DNA of 64,000 bases from Phascolarctos cinereus (GCF_002099425.1 NW_018344068.1:1098001-1162000); one strand, 5' to 3'; counted from the first letter of the stretch, positions 1-11,539 are shown. Numbers and translations are program-made. The notes: generated by a model from the sequence alone, not told the origin.

Positions 1-112
1 CATCAAAGCATTGAAAATCTGCTGTGTGACCTTGGGAAAGCCCCTTACCCTCTCTGGGTCTTGATTTCGCTCAATCATAGAAAGATGGAGTTAAACTGGA
101 GGGCAGCCTCAC

Positions 113-3100
113 CTGGAACCTGTAAGGGGAGTCATCTGCTCGGAGCACGAGGCATCGAGGGTCCTTCAGGGGATAGATGTAACCATGTTTCACAATGAGA
201 TTCCCCAGGTGTAGAGACTCTGCAGAGGGAGATTCAGGCTTAGATCGCTTCTGGAAATGGTATTTAGTTCTGGGGACCACTTTTTTTTTTTTAGTGTTGA
301 TACCTTTGATTTTTACATAACCTTCACTTCCAAATTTATCCCTTTCCTCAGTTCTTTTTTTAATGTTGTATTTATTTTATTTTTAATTTATGGAATAAAA
401 CAAGCATTTCCATAACAGTATAATAAAAAAAGATGATTGCACCTGAAACTGCAAATCTATTATGTACAACTTGCTACTCTTTTTTAAATATATAATAAAA
501 TTATCATGTAAATTTCTTTTTTTTTTCTTTCTCCCTCCCCACCCTAGAGATGGCTGCCATTAGACACAAATATGTGTATGTACATATATGTAAAATCATT
601 CTATCTGAGCTTCTGTTTATCAGTTATTTCTCAACCCTTCAAACAAGTCTAACAATGTATGTGTAATCCACACCTATAGTTCCCCAGTTCTAAAGTAAAC
701 CATAATACAAGGTGTCCCAAAAGTTTTAGTGCAGCTTTAAGCCTTAATATTAGCTAATTATTATTATTTAAGCCTTAATGGCCCTCTATTCTGATTAAAT
801 CATACCTCTGGTCAAAAACAAAACCACATGTGCCAGGCACTGTGGCTACAGAGACTATAATACCATCTAGCATTCATAGAGGACATTAAATGTTTGCAAA
901 ATATTTGACACATGGTCTGATAATAATTTGTTGTTCTTCAGTTGATTCTCTGTGACCCCATTGGGGTTTTCTTGGCAAAGATAATGGAGAGATTTGCCGT
1001 TTCTTTCCCAAGCTCATTTTACAGATGAGGAAACTAAAGCAGCTGAGAGAGATTAGATAATGAGCCTAGGGTTATATATCTAGGAGGTGACCAAGTCAGA
1101 ATTTGCACTCAGGTCTGACTCTAAGTCCCCCACTATCCACTCTACCAGCTAGCTGTCTAATTTCTGCCCTTACAGGGCTAATATTCTATTGGGGGAAACA
1201 TGTATGCATCAAAGTGATTAAAAATAATACAAGTTTTACATTATTGCATATTGTATAACCTATATCAGATTGCTTGCTATCTAGGGGAAGGGAAAGAAGA
1301 GGAAAAGAGAAAAATTTGGAACTCAAAATCTTTCCAAAAAAATGAATGTTGAAAATTGTCTTTACGTGTAATTGGGAAAAAATTCTATTAGAATGTTTAA
1401 AAAAAACCATACAAAGTTAATTTCAGGGTGGGGAGACATTAGATACTAGGAGGAATCAGGAAAGGCCTTGTATAGGTGCCAGAATGAGCTGGGATTGGAA
1501 GAAAAAGCAAGGGATTCTAAAAGAGATTTCCTCATCTGTCAGATGAAGCATTTGGTGTATTCCTGCACTGAATCCCATGATCCTGTAAGCCCTGAGTGAG
1601 GAGAAAGAGGAGGAGGAGAGAGAGAAGTGGGGAGGGGAGGAAATGGAGAGGGAAGAGGAGGAGGTAGTGAAGGGAAAGGAGGAGGAAGAGGAGAGAGAGG
1701 AGGAGGGGAAGAGAGAGGAGGGAAGGTGGAAGAAAAGAAAGGGGATAAGGGGGAGAAAGTGGAGGAGGGGAAGGGAGGAGGAAGAGAGAGGAGAAGGAGA
1801 GGAGAGGAAGGAGAGGAAGAGAAGGAGAAGGAATGGAAGAGGGAGAGGAGTGGGAGGAGGAGTGGAAGGAGGGAAAGGTGAGCAGAAGGAGAAAGAGAAA
1901 AGGGAGAGGAGGAGGAGGAAGAAGAAGAAAGGGGAAGAATAGGAAAGCAAAGAGGGGAAGAGGGAGGAGGAGGAGAAAGGGAAGAAGGGGGTGGAAGAGG
2001 AGGGGGGGAGAGAACAGGAGGAAGACAGAGTGTGAGCCAGACGAGGGTGATCAGAAACTTGAGGGGAACCAGCGAGGGATTTTGTGTCAGCCCAAGCCAG
2101 CCTCCAGCAGCTCCCAGCCCAGACCCCGGTTATTCTCAGTTATTGCTTCTGCCCTGCTATTCAGCCTGGGTCTTCGCTATCTTCCAGTCTCCTGAGAGGA
2201 GCCGCCTGTTTTTCTGCAGTGGGTACAGAGCAAGTGAATTCAACCCTGGTCCCCAGTGAGGATTAGATAAAAGCCTGGCTCTCCAGTCCCATTAAAGGAT
2301 GCTGGAGGGAGGGGCATCAGGCTTCTAGAGTGTGTGTGCAGGACCAGGAACCTGAGCTCTGCAGGAAAATGACCCCCATAACCCTCATGGAGGTTCCAGT
2401 CCCCACACCGTGCTCCCCAGTCCCTTCAGGGAGGTCCCAGCTTCTATTTAACCTGGCCCCGCCTTCCCCCACCCCAGGCCCCATCTTCTTACAGATTATA
2501 GAATCTCAGAGCTGCAAGGGACTGCCTAAGGCATCTACCCCAACACACCTACCCAACCAGCCCTCATCGAGCTTTGCTCTAATACCTCTGGTGTTGGGGA
2601 ACTCACTATCTTTGGCAGCTAGCTCACTGCACTTGGAGATTACACTTCCTAACAAGGAATTAAATTAGGAACAATGATCATCTCGAAGACTGGACTGAGC
2701 CCTCAGACAGGGAAGGGTAGAGGAAAGACCATGTTTGGAGTGGGAATGGGAGACCGCAGCATGACGGGCAAATAAAACCTGGGTTTCTCCTGCTCTGCAG
2801 AGGACTTGGAGGACAGGAGCAATGTTTAGTCAGCCCCTTCTGCCTGAGAAGCAGGAAACGGTTCCTCCCAACCTTGATACTCCCTTACCTTCCTCTGAGA
2901 TAGAGAATTTCTGGATGAGCCACTCCACAATGTCACTGCCTTTTTGAGAGAGACAGAAAGAGGAGAAAATGAGACACAGAGAGACACAGGGAAGACAGAC
3001 CCAGTCCTGATATCTTGGCTCCCTTTCTGCCTCCCCTCCCCCTTCTTCCTCCATGTGAGGAGTGAGAATTTGGCAGCCCTGATAAGACTGGTGAATAGGC

Positions 3101-6100
3101 AGGCAGGAGGGAGAGGCAGATGCAGGGCAAACGGCATGGGCAAAGCTGAGCAGCACAGAAGGTGCCAGATCAGACAACCCCCTTCCCCAGAGCAGTTACC
3201 CAGGCCAGTGGGCAGGGTTTCTAAGGCTGGTGATGTCACCGGACACAGGGGTCACTACTCCACCCCAAGACCACAATTAGATAGGGGGAGACTCTCTTCA
3301 TTTCTGGGGTCCCAAGGGAGAGCTCCAGAAGGGACACTTCCTGCCCTACTCTGTTAGCTGGGCAAAAACCTAGGGGCCCCAAACACAAAATGGAGGTGAG
3401 ATGGGGTGGGGTCAAAAAGTCCGGGAGATTTGGGGTGGAGTGGGGACAGCACAGCTCTCCAGTAAGAAGAAGATGGAGCCTTGGACCCCAAGCTCTTCTC
3501 AGCTCAATCCCTGCCCCCAACCTGATACATAATTGATAACCAAGTGCATTAATGGGAGAGAAGCTATGGGGGAAGGGCAGAGAAGCTCCCCTTTCAGAGC
3601 TTAGGGCTGGTGGGCTGGGCCACCAGCACCACAGGGCTCAAGTCCCGGCACTTCATCCCAGCGCTTCACTGAGCTGTGCGGCTCCCTAGGGCCTGGTCAA
3701 CTTCCGTACACAACAGATCTTCCTTTGCTGTCTCTCTCAGAAACCTTTCCAAAGTAGTCTCCCCTCTCCCCGGAGGAGCCTTAAGCTGAACTCAGGCACC
3801 CTAGAGGCTTCCTCTGAGTTCCCGCAGGACTAAGGGACTCACCAGTCATGGCATGGGGAATCACTGTGATGAGCAGGCGCTGATTCCGCATCTTAACACC
3901 CATGTCTGGGTCCTGCATGCCCACAATCACACGCTCCATCTGCAGGATACAAGGATGAGAGGTGATACTCCCCCCCCTTCCCCCTGCTCCTTGCCCAAGG
4001 CTACAATAAGCCTAGACACTGTCCAGGGCCATCATTTCTGTTGGCTCAGGGAAGGAGGTGAAGTCTGCCCGCCTTCGGTCTTCCCTCCCCTCACCCCTGC
4101 ATCCTTTTCCTCTCTCAGTGGGCCCCACCTCTCCAAGCACTTCAGGGACCCAGTATTCTCTCAATTTCTCCATTATCAAAGTCTGCTCCCAGGAGTATTT
4201 GCATTTTAACTAGGGATCAAGTCAAATGAATGAATCTTGAATGGTAGAATTTTAAAGGTCTCTTTTTGGTTGGGGAAGTGGACAGGAGGGACTCCAGAAC
4301 CTCTGAAATCACCCTAGATCCCCTCACAAGCAGCCACATCTTCTGCTTCTGTATAAAATTGTTCCTCCTCTCTAGGGGACACCCGCTCTGTGCTCCTGGG
4401 GGAGGAAAAGGGGAGGGACTGCCTAAGGCTGGGCAGGAAGCCAGAGGTAGAGGAAACACCAACCTCCTTTTTAACATTTTGTCCCAGGGGCTGAGAACTC
4501 TTGGGAGGGCTCCTGGTTCTCCTTCCCTCCCTACTCCCCCACCAAGAGTGAGAGCAGGGCTCCCCCCTCCCCCAGCCTTCCCTCCTGGGGGCCAGGGCAG
4601 GAGTCTAGTCTATAACAAAGCAGGCTGCTTTTATTTTTAGCATTTGACTAAATGCCTTCCCAGCTCAGAGCTTGGCTTTTTCCAGGGCCAAGGGAAGGAT
4701 GGCGCCGATCGGCCTATGGCTTTGCTATCGAGCTGTTTATTCCTTCCCAGAGATCAACAGTCAGGCCTCCCTGAAAAGCCAATGGAATGAGAATGCTGGG
4801 GACAGAAAGGATCTGGGAAAGTGTCCTGAGAGGCCTCTGAGGAAGCCCAGTAGAGCCTGTTTAGCTCCGCTAAAGTTGCAGAGATTCTGAGGGGGAACCG
4901 AGCTTGGAGAGCTAGACTACAAAGGATCAGATGTTTAAAGCATGGTGTAGGATAATAGCCAATCAAAACTGGGGGTTGGGGACTTTCTCCTTACCGACCC
5001 TGAATTTCTTCATCTGCAAAAGTAGGGATTGGACTGATGGTATCTAAGGTCCTTCTATAGGCTAACATTTCCTGTTCTAAAGACCCCTCCAGCTCTGACC
5101 TTCTATGTTCTAAGGACCCTTCCAGCTCTGACATTCTATAATGTGTTATAAGGGGCTCTCTGCCCCAAGGCCACTTCCAGCTTTAACATTCTATATTCTA
5201 TATTTTGAAGTTTCTTCCAGGGCTATCACTCTGTGTTCTATGAGAGCCAATCCAATTTTGTCAAGGTACTTAAGGGTATAAGAATAGTTCCAGAACCTGG
5301 AAAGACTTTAGCAGGGACCCATTGCTTCTGGAGAAGGACCAGGCCAGGGACCAACGGAAGCCTTTATGCACACACATCAACCTGCTCAAGGGAACCCAGA
5401 GTCAAGAGGCCATCAGAGAGAAGAAAGGAGAGGGCAGGAAGAGGGGAGAAAGGGTCTGAATCTGGAGATAAGGGGTGGGGGCTGCAGTGATGACTCTTCT
5501 GCTCCTCCCAAAAGGAGGCAAGTTAAGACCACTCACGACCAATCAGCCAGCTGCCACTGGAGGAACGTTGCAGGTCTTTTGGCCAGAAAGCTTAGTGTCC
5601 CCAAGCTAAGACTCTTTTCTCTTGCAGAAAGGACAGCAAGGCAAGGGATCCCCAAGGACCTCTTAGGGAAATGGGGTTTTTCCTGGTTCCTCGCACACCA
5701 CGGGGCCTCTGCTAGGCTGTCCCTCTTCTGGGTTCCCCTAGAGCACAGGGCACCCCCTTCCCAGGTTCGTTCCAGGACAGAGGGCATCTGCTAAGCTATC
5801 TAAAGGTCCCAGGGCACTCCCCACCCAGGCTTCTTCCAAACCATAGTGTCTCTGCTAGGCTGTCTTGAGGGATAGAATCCCTTCTCCCCTAACCGCCTCC
5901 AAGTTCTCCCAGGCCACAGGACCTTCCCTGGGCTTCTCCCGCAGGACACAGGCTCTTCCAAACCCATGACCTCTTCTCCCCAACAAAGATGTGGCTGCCC
6001 CCCAGCCCCCTCTTTTGAATCCCCTCCTAGCAGTTGGCCAGGGAATCAGTAGACAAGAGAGATGAGCTCATTCTATCCCCAGGGGAGGATCATGGGATCA

Positions 6101-6207
6101 CCAGGCACAGGGGCTTGGGGATGTAGGTTCCCTGTCCCTCTTACCTTGCTCAGGCATGGCATCTGGGCTTTGCAGCTGCCTCCCTGGTGGAGGGCGTTGA
6201 TGGTCAT
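113..6207 (-). CDS. RGS11: RGS11, N-terminal part (coding exons 1-4, gene continues past left edge)
   Basis: Regulator of G-protein signalling of the R7 family, which as a GTPase activator for Gi/o alpha works with Gbeta5 and a membrane anchor. Exons read on the minus strand: 6145-6207 (21 codons, [21 protein letters not shown]), 3843-3939 (from [14 protein letters not shown]), 2889-2939 ([16 protein letters not shown]) and 113-219 ([20 protein letters not shown] to YRFQ). All have AG/GT borders and phases join. Exons 2-4 are most of the DEP domain, which binds the anchor R7BP/R9AP in this family. The start ATG has G at -3, and QMPxLxK followed by MERV matches human RGS11. RGS7, RGS6 and RGS9 are related, but HGYIYPLxDPR and the ARHGDIG neighbour favour RGS11. 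The linker, GGL and RGS domains lie left of the window. No break is seen. Confidence 0.93.
711..790. mobile_element. Mariner-like terminal fragment
   Basis: The sequence TACAAGGTGTCCCAAAAGTT starts at about 709 with a TA dinucleotide and resembles a Tc1/mariner terminal inverted repeat. TTTAAGCCTTAA occurs twice within it (near 737 and 769), as expected from a small collapsed palindromic element. No transposase frame is present. The family is uncertain. Confidence 0.3.
927..1160 (-). mobile_element. Mar1/MON1-like marsupial SINE, degraded
   Basis: In reverse orientation it carries the family landmarks CCCATTGGGGTTTTCTTGGC, CATTTTACAGATGAGGAAAC and a final CCACTCTACCAGCTAGCTG. The same element occurs in better shape at 6476-6663 and 31830-32073. 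It is substantially diverged and so old. Confidence 0.7.
1240..1405 (+). mobile_element. L1 3' end fragment
   Basis: The run TATAACCTATATCAGATTGC, then a purine-rich stretch, AATTTGGAACTCAAAATC and AATGAATGTTGAAAATTG, ending near AAAAAA, is the terminal part of a marsupial L1. The reverse complement of the same segment appears at the 3' ends of the L1 copies near 9060-9190 and 36490-36640. Confidence 0.75.
1585..2025 (+). repeat. Purine-only (GGA/GAA)-rich low-complexity tract
   Basis: About 440 bases consist almost only of G and A on the plus strand, built from GGAGGA, GAGGAA and GGGAAG units with few pyrimidines. Open frames on both strands here translate to Arg/Glu/Gly or Ser/Pro/Leu simple sequence and are composition artefacts. 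Such mirror-like polypurine tracts can form triplex DNA, and the G runs can form quadruplexes. It lies in RGS11 intron 3. Confidence 0.85.
3946..6144. other. RGS11 intron 1
   Basis: No exon is seen here. The stretch 5040-5230 is a short run of decayed copies of a unit like AAGGACCCTTCCAGCTCTGA followed by CATTCTATGTTCT, the usual 3' part of a mammalian MIR-type SINE tandemly repeated. The stretch 5680-5970 has loosely repeated CAGGACACAGGGCCTCTGC and TAGGCTGTC units and looks like an old minisatellite. The remainder shows nothing recognisable. Confidence 0.5.
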
Positions 6208-6440
6208 GGCCCCTGCAGGGGCAGGCAGAGCTGGGCCAGGCAGATCGGGCGGAGGAGAAGGACAGAAGGAAGAGGAGGAGGAGAGCGGAGGAGAGAAAGA
6301 AGCCGACACAGGGTACTGAAAGCTCTGGGATGCTGAGCACTGAGCTGAAAGCCCCGGGGGGCATCCCGCCCACTGCCCCACCCGCCCACTGGCCTCTTCG
6401 GTTCTGCTGCCACCTGCTGGACATTTGAGGGTGGGTCAAT
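6208..6440 (-). promoter_or_regulatory. RGS11 5' leader / promoter region
   Basis: The segment directly upstream of the RGS11 ATG is G+C- and purine-rich and holds several CCCGCCC/CACCC-like boxes around 6366-6392, with no obvious TATA box. The transcription start cannot be fixed from sequence alone. It ends next to a CTCF-like motif and then a SINE, so the core promoter probably lies within about 230 bp of the start codon. Confidence 0.4.
6406..6420 (-). promoter_or_regulatory. Candidate CTCF-type site
   Basis: On the minus strand this reads CCAGCAGGTGGCAGC, close to the CTCF core consensus (CCAGCAGGGGGCGC-like). It lies about 200 bp upstream of the RGS11 start codon, between the promoter and the intergenic repeats. 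The same bases contain an E-box (CAGGTG), so a bHLH or zinc-finger repressor site is an alternative. Motif match only. Confidence 0.35.
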
Positions 6441-6475
6441 TGGGGCGGATGGAGGACGAGGGGACCTAGCTTGCT

Positions 6476-6663
6476 GTGATTATTCAGTCCTTTTCAGTCA
6501 TGTCCGACTGTCCTTTATGACCCCATTTGGGGTTTTCTTGGCAAAGACGCTTGGAGTGGTTTGCTCTTTCCTTCTCCACCTCATTTTACGGATGAAAAAA
6601 CTGAGGCAAACAGTTAAGTGACTTGCCCAGGGTCACACAGCTACTAAGTGTCTGAGGCAGGAT
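6476..6663 (-). mobile_element. Mar1/MON1-like marsupial SINE
   Basis: Reverse-oriented copy with TCAGTCATGTCCGACTGTCC, CCCCATTTGGGGTTTTCTTG, GTGACTTGCCCAGGGTCACA and CAGCTACTAAGTGTCTGAGG. It lacks the tRNA-like head, which would lie beyond 6663. It sits about 270 bp upstream of the RGS11 start. Confidence 0.85.
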
Positions 6664-7164
6664 AGGTAAATAAACGGTGGCACTACTGACCTTACAAGAT
6701 TCTTGGGGGGAAAGCACTTACTTGATGAGCCTTACAGGACTATAGGAAGCTTATGTTAATGCTATTAGTAGCTTTCCACTTCCATCATCAAACATGGAAG
6801 ATTCAAACCTTTATTGAACATCAGCTGTGTGCCCAGCATTGTACTCAAGGTGGGGAGATAGGTGAAGACCAGGTTTCCCCCTTAGACAGGATGCAGTCTC
6901 CCTTGGGGTGTGGGTGATCGGAACGGAATAGACTCAATCCCGTGAGACAAAGGGAGAACACCGTTGGATGGTGGGTGATGGAGGTGGGGCGCAGAGAAGG
7001 GGGTGGAGGTCTTCGTGTTTCCAGTTCCATACGCTTCTTTCCCCAAAACAAACCCAGTGAGCCCAGACTCAGGAAGTCTGCTCATCCCACGTCCCAAAAG
7101 AAAAGCCCAACTCCAGGGGGCAGATCATGTATTTACTCACCTTGGGCATGTTCTATCCCTCCAA

Positions 7165-7290
7165 CAGAATATGAGGTCCTGGGAGGCAGGAGCTACCTCA
7201 GTTTGGTATTTGTATCTCCAGTACCTAGCACAGTCCAGGTATATTAAGTCCTTAAATGCTTGTTAATTGATTGATTGATTGATTGAGGAG
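7165..7290 (+). mobile_element. L2/L3 LINE 3' end
   Basis: It shows the typical tail of the CR1-clade LINEs: GTATTTGTATCTCCAGTACC, TAGCACAGTCCAGG, then TTAAATGCTTGTTAATTGAT and a (TTGA)n end at 7263-7286. Confidence 0.75.
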
Positions 7291-7614
7291 AAGGCAGGGA
7301 CTCCCAGGCCCCATAGAGCCAGAGAGAATCACAAAGTGTTAAGAGACCTTGTCTGGGTCTTAATCCCAGCCCACACACCACCAAGAATCCCCACTACAAC
7401 AGCTCATCTGACCCTTCAGCAGCCCATTTCTTGTTTTCTAGGAATTACGACCAACAGACCATAAATTTAGAGCTGGGAAGGGTCCCTGAGGTAGACTAAC
7501 CCAATTTTATGTTATTAATGAGGAAACTGAGATGCAGAGAAGTGACCTTGAAATCTATGTTCTTGATTTCAACCCCATCATTCTTACCACTAATAATAAT
7601 AATAGCTAGCATTG

Positions 7615-7742
7615 AGGCAGCTAGGTGGAGCAGTGGATAGAGCACTGGCCCTGGATTTGGGAGGACCTGAGTTCAAATCCGGCCTCAGACATATAACACT
7701 TACTAGCTGTGTGACCCCATTGCTTAGTCAAAAAAAAAAAAG
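7615..7742 (+). mobile_element. WSINE1-like tRNA-derived SINE
   Basis: It begins GGCAGCTAGGTGGAGCAGTG, has the B-box-like GAGTTCAAATCCGGCCTCAG, TAGCTGTGTGACC, and ends in a poly(A) run at 7731-7741. The tail is shortened relative to the copies at 31563 and 44574. Confidence 0.88.
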
Positions 7743-7744
7743 AA

Positions 7745-7985
7745 TAATAACTAGCATTCATATAGCAACAACTATGTGCCAGGCTCTGGGTTAAGTGCTT
7801 TACAAATATTATCTCATTTGATCCTCACAGCCCTGGAAGGTAAGTGCTATTATCCTCATTTTACAGTTGAGGAAATCGAGGCAAACAAAGGTTAAGTGAC
7901 AGAGGTGGTAAGTGTTTGCACCTGGATTTGAACTTGGGTCTTCTCAATTCCAGCACCCTAGTCATTGTGCCACCTAGCTGCTTTT
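7745..7985 (-). mobile_element. MIR/THER-type SINE
   Basis: Reverse-oriented: TATCTCATTTGATCCTCACA, CATTTTACAGTTGAGGAAAT, GGATTTGAACTTGGGTCTTC and TGCCACCTAGCTGC. It is divergent from the family core, as expected of old MIR-like elements. Confidence 0.65.
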
Positions 7986-8159
7986 GCCCATATTCACATT
8001 ATACAATCTCTAGGAGATTTTATGCCTCTTTATCACTTTACCTTCAACTGGGATTATCGTATGGGACAAACATGGGACAATTCTCACCTCTAGAGGTGAG
8101 GGTCAGACTGGGGAGAAGCAAAGAAGAGTGATGTTCATTCATCCATCTGTCAATCCACT

Positions 8160-8480
8160 CATTCAACAAACACTTTGCTTATAGATCCTAGAAGGGAGTT
8201 TAGAGACCCACTAAACCAACTCGCTGACTTTACAGAAATACCCCTGGAGGTGAAGTGATCTGCCTATGATCAAACACAGAGTCAGGAGCAAGAGGTAAGA
8301 TTTGAACTCAGATCCTCCAAGTCCAAATCCAGTATTCTTTCCACTACATGTCAATGTTTTTACACCCATTTTACAGGTGAAGAAACTAAGGCTTAGAGCG
8401 CTAAGGGATCCCATGGTCATACAGCTAGAGCCAGTATTCAAATCCATTTCTTTTGACTTCAGTTCCAGTATTCTTTCCGC
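8160..8480 (-). mobile_element. Two adjacent MIR-type SINE fragments
   Basis: The stretch 8210-8340 (GATTTGAACTCAGATCCTCC) and 8365-8480 (CCCATTTTACAGGTGAAGAA, ATACAGCTAGAGCCAGTATT) are two reverse-oriented MIR-like remnants side by side. Both are degraded. Confidence 0.55.
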
Positions 8481-8509
8481 TGTACCATGGCATCATTTCT
8501 GGCTAGTCA

Positions 8510-8995
8510 GGGGTTCAAAGAAGGCTTCATGGAAGAGGAGACACTTGAGCTAGGTTCTGTAGGATGGTTAGATGTCTATGACAGGGACAGAGAAGCAGGC
8601 ACTGAGAACAAAGTGGTCTCTGGGTGGTTCTATGGACAGTGTCTTCTGGTCAGACTGAAACAAAGTACTGCATATAAATGAGGTAGAGAGAGAGAAGACT
8701 GGGAAGATAATGAGGCATCAGAGTTCAGAAAGCCTTGAATGCCAAGATAAGGAATTTGTAGTCTATGCTGTAGGTACTAGGGAACCACTGATCATTTTTG
8801 AGTTTAGAAGTGACATGATCAGAAAAATATACAGGAAGATTACACAGATAGCAAACATATGTAAGATGAATGGAATGGGGAGATTGGAGGGCCAGAAACC
8901 ATTTAGGAGGCTATTGCCCTAGTCTAGTTTTAGGGCTAATTAAGACCTACATTAGGGAAGTGAAAGTGTGAGTGAAAGGGACACAACTATGACTA
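8510..8995 (-). mobile_element. CR1/L3-clade LINE fragment
   Basis: The sequence carries the phrase order seen in the other L3 copies of this window: GGCTTCATGGAAGAGGAGAC, GCCTTGAATGCCAAGATAAG, TAGGGAACCACTGATC, GTGACATGATCAG and AGGAGGCTATTGCCCTAGTC. It is in reverse orientation with no intact frame. Confidence 0.6.
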
Positions 8996-9039
8996 AATTT
9001 AAGAAAAAGCAAATTCTGTGAATAAATTATTATTTTATG

Positions 9040-10285
9040 TATACATTTTAAAATTTATTTTTAGTTTTCAATATTCAGTTTTATAAGATTTTGAGTTCCA
9101 AATTTTCTCTTCCTCTCTCCACTCTCCCCTCCCCAAGACGGCATGCAATCTGATATAGGCTATACATGTATGATCAAATTAAACATATTTCCACATTAGT
9201 CATGTTGTAAAGAAGAATCGGAACAAAAGGGGAAAACTACAAGAAAGAAATAAAATAGTAATGTTTCAATCTGCATTCAGACCCCATAGTTCTTTCGCTG
9301 GATGTGGATAGCATTTTCCATCATGATTCTTTTGGACTTGTCTTAGATCATTGCATTACTGAGAAGAGCTAAGTCTATTCAAGTTGGTCATCCCATAATG
9401 TTGCTGTTACTGTGTACAATGTTTTCCTGGTTCTGCTCACTTCACTCAGCATCAGTTCATGTAAGTCTTTCCAGGTTTTTCTGAAGTCTGCTTGCTCATC
9501 GTTTCTTATGGAACAATAGTACTCAATTACATTCATATAACACAACTTGTTCAGCCATTCCACAACTGATGGGCATCCTCTCAATTTCCAATTCTTTGCC
9601 ACCACAAAAAGAGTTGCTATAGATATTTTTGTACATGTGGGTCTTTCCACCTTTTTTTAATGATTTCATTAGGATACAAACCTAGAAGTGATATTGCTGG
9701 ATCAAAGGGTATGCACATTTTTATAGCCCTTTGGGCATAGTGCCAGTTCTCCAGAATGGTGGGATCAGTTCACAACTCCACCAACAATGCATTAGTGTTC
9801 CAGTTTTCCCATATCTTCTGCAACATTTATCATTTTCCTGTTTTTTTCATGTTAGCCAATCTGATAGGCATGATGTGGTACCTCAGAGTTGTATTAATTT
9901 GCATTTCTCCAATCAATAATGATTTAGAATATTTTTATATGACTATAGAGACCTTTAATTTCTTCATCTGAAAATTGCCTGTTCATATCCTTTGACAATT
10001 TATCAGTTAGGGAACTTGTATTCTTATAGATTTGACTCAGCTCTCTATATATTTTAGAAGTAAGGTCTTTATCAGGGACACTGGCTGTAAAAATTGTTTC
10101 TCAGTTTTCTGCTTTCCTTCTAATCTTGATGGCATTGACTTTGTGCAAACCCTTTTTAATTTAATGTAATAAAAATTATCCATTTTGCATTTCATAATGT
10201 TCTCTATCCCTTGTTTGGTCATAAATTCTTCCCTTCTCCATAGATCTGACAGGTAAACCATTTCTTGCTCTCCTATAGAGTGAAT
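9040..10285 (-). mobile_element. 5'-truncated L1 (ORF2 C-terminus plus 3' UTR)
   Basis: Read on the minus strand, 10261-10037 codes for YLSDLWRREEF, ENIMKCKMDNF and YIKLK, and 9650-9375 for [39 protein letters not shown] and [17 protein letters not shown]. These are the end of L1 ORF2p, matching the human L1 pattern near MEYYAAIKNDE. The 3' UTR follows down to 9040. The coding part is interrupted, so this is a dead copy, about as diverged as the one at 36483. Confidence 0.88.
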
Positions 10286-10304
10286 TTTTAATTGAATGAG
10301 TGAA

Positions 10305-10425
10305 TGTTAAAGCATTTATTAAGCACCTACTATGTACAAAGCACTTTCTAAGGCTTAGGGGTACAAAGAGAAAAAATCCAAATAATCCCTGCTTTCAAGG
10401 AGCTGGTATTAGGGTGAGAGACCAC
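10305..10425 (-). mobile_element. L2/L3 LINE 3' end
   Basis: GCATTTATTAAGCACCTACT, ATGTACAAAGCACTTTC and TTCAAGGAGCTGG are the reverse complement of the L2/L3 terminal sequence (AGCTCCTTGA ... AGTAGGTGCTTAATAAATGC). Confidence 0.75.
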
Positions 10426-10429
10426 ACAT

Positions 10430-11535
10430 ATGGAAGGTTTCAGCTGCTAGACAGATGGAAAGGTCCCATGGTCCCCAGGGTGCAGCAGCCAAGGAAATGG
10501 TAATACCTTTCCTTTAATGCCATTTTTATGCATATGCATTTCTGATGCAGAACCATTGGACAGTGATAAGGACTTTGGGGCTAAGAACTTACTTTTCCAA
10601 GTCTTCTGCAGTTATGGCTTGGGGGGTGAGGGAGGGTGGGGAAAGGAATGGCGCAGGCTAAGGAAGTTGTCACCAAGGTGGTTTGCTTGGACTATGGCTT
10701 TGGGGGGCCAGGCTAGAAGTAGGGCCAGTGGTCTGGGAGGGTGGATGCTGTGCTGTTCTCAAAGTTCTTTGGGTTACCTACTTGTCAGTGATAGCTGTTC
10801 AGTGGGTGGTAGTGGAGTCAGGATATTGGGGAAAGGAGCAGGAAAATGGAGGATGAGGTTGGATATATCAAGGGGGAATATTCTAGAGAAGGGGACACTT
10901 CCCAGTCCCAGTCCTCCTACCCTGCCCTGGCTGGGTTTCCATCCCTGAGATGCAATTAATCTTTTGTTTGTCTCAGAATTTATGCTCTCTTCCTCCCTCT
11001 CCCCTTCAAAACCTGCAGATGAAATTTAGGGCAGTCTGACTGCCAGTCTGGAGGAATAGTCTAAGGACTTCCTAGCTAGGCAAAGGCAGGGGGAGGAGGG
11101 TCGGGATTTGCCAATGATCCACTCAGATATGTGGGTTAGAGGGCACGTCCATTACTATGACTCCCCTTCCCTTTTATCTGCCCCTCCCCACTAGGGACTC
11201 TCCTGCTGCAAGTCAGCAAGCAGACCAAGGTTGCCCTCTTGTGACAGCCAAAGAAAAGGCACCAGTGTCCCCAGAGAATTCAAAGTTTCCAGTCCCATCC
11301 CCCAACCAGGAAGGGACTCCTGGGAGATCATTCAGTTCACGCACATCAACTCTGCGTCCCTTGATGGACCTCTGGGTGTGGCCTTAATTCCAGGCTTGGA
11401 CAGGTACATGAGTGGCCTGTAGGAGTTACATGGGGGGGAGGGGTGTGGCCCTGTACAGGGATATCCCTCTGTGACAATTCATTTCCCGGCTGGATTCACA
11501 GAGGTCAGAGAGGGCTTTGCAGAAGGTGTACCCTG
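10430..11535. other. Intergenic, nothing recognised
   Basis: About 1.1 kb without a repeat family or exon that I can name. Open frames on the plus strand (10517-10948 and 11157-11387) are Gly/Trp-rich or Pro/Ser-rich, lack splice context and match no known protein. Confidence 0.5.
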
Positions 11536-11539
11536 AGCT

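Larger units (their letters stand above)
220..2888. other. RGS11 intron 3: repeats, otherwise nothing recognised
   Basis: This intron holds a mariner-like end fragment, a SINE, an L1 tail and the long purine tract listed separately. The stretch 2030-2880 shows no repeat I recognise and no open frame with splice sites or a known protein match. The 290-700 part is A+T-rich with homopolymer runs. Confidence 0.6.

Noticed and set aside
1456-1950. 164-residue Ser/Pro/Phe/Leu-rich minus-strand frame and Arg/Glu-rich plus-strand frames
   Set aside because: They are translations of the polypurine tract; open frames are expected there because stop codons are rare in such composition.
9375-9650. Host gene for the 91-residue minus frame (ERPTCTKISIATLF...)
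   Set aside because: The same protein wording recurs at 36861-37103, 28200-28300 and 63600-63760 and matches the C-terminus of L1 ORF2p; it is a transposon remnant.
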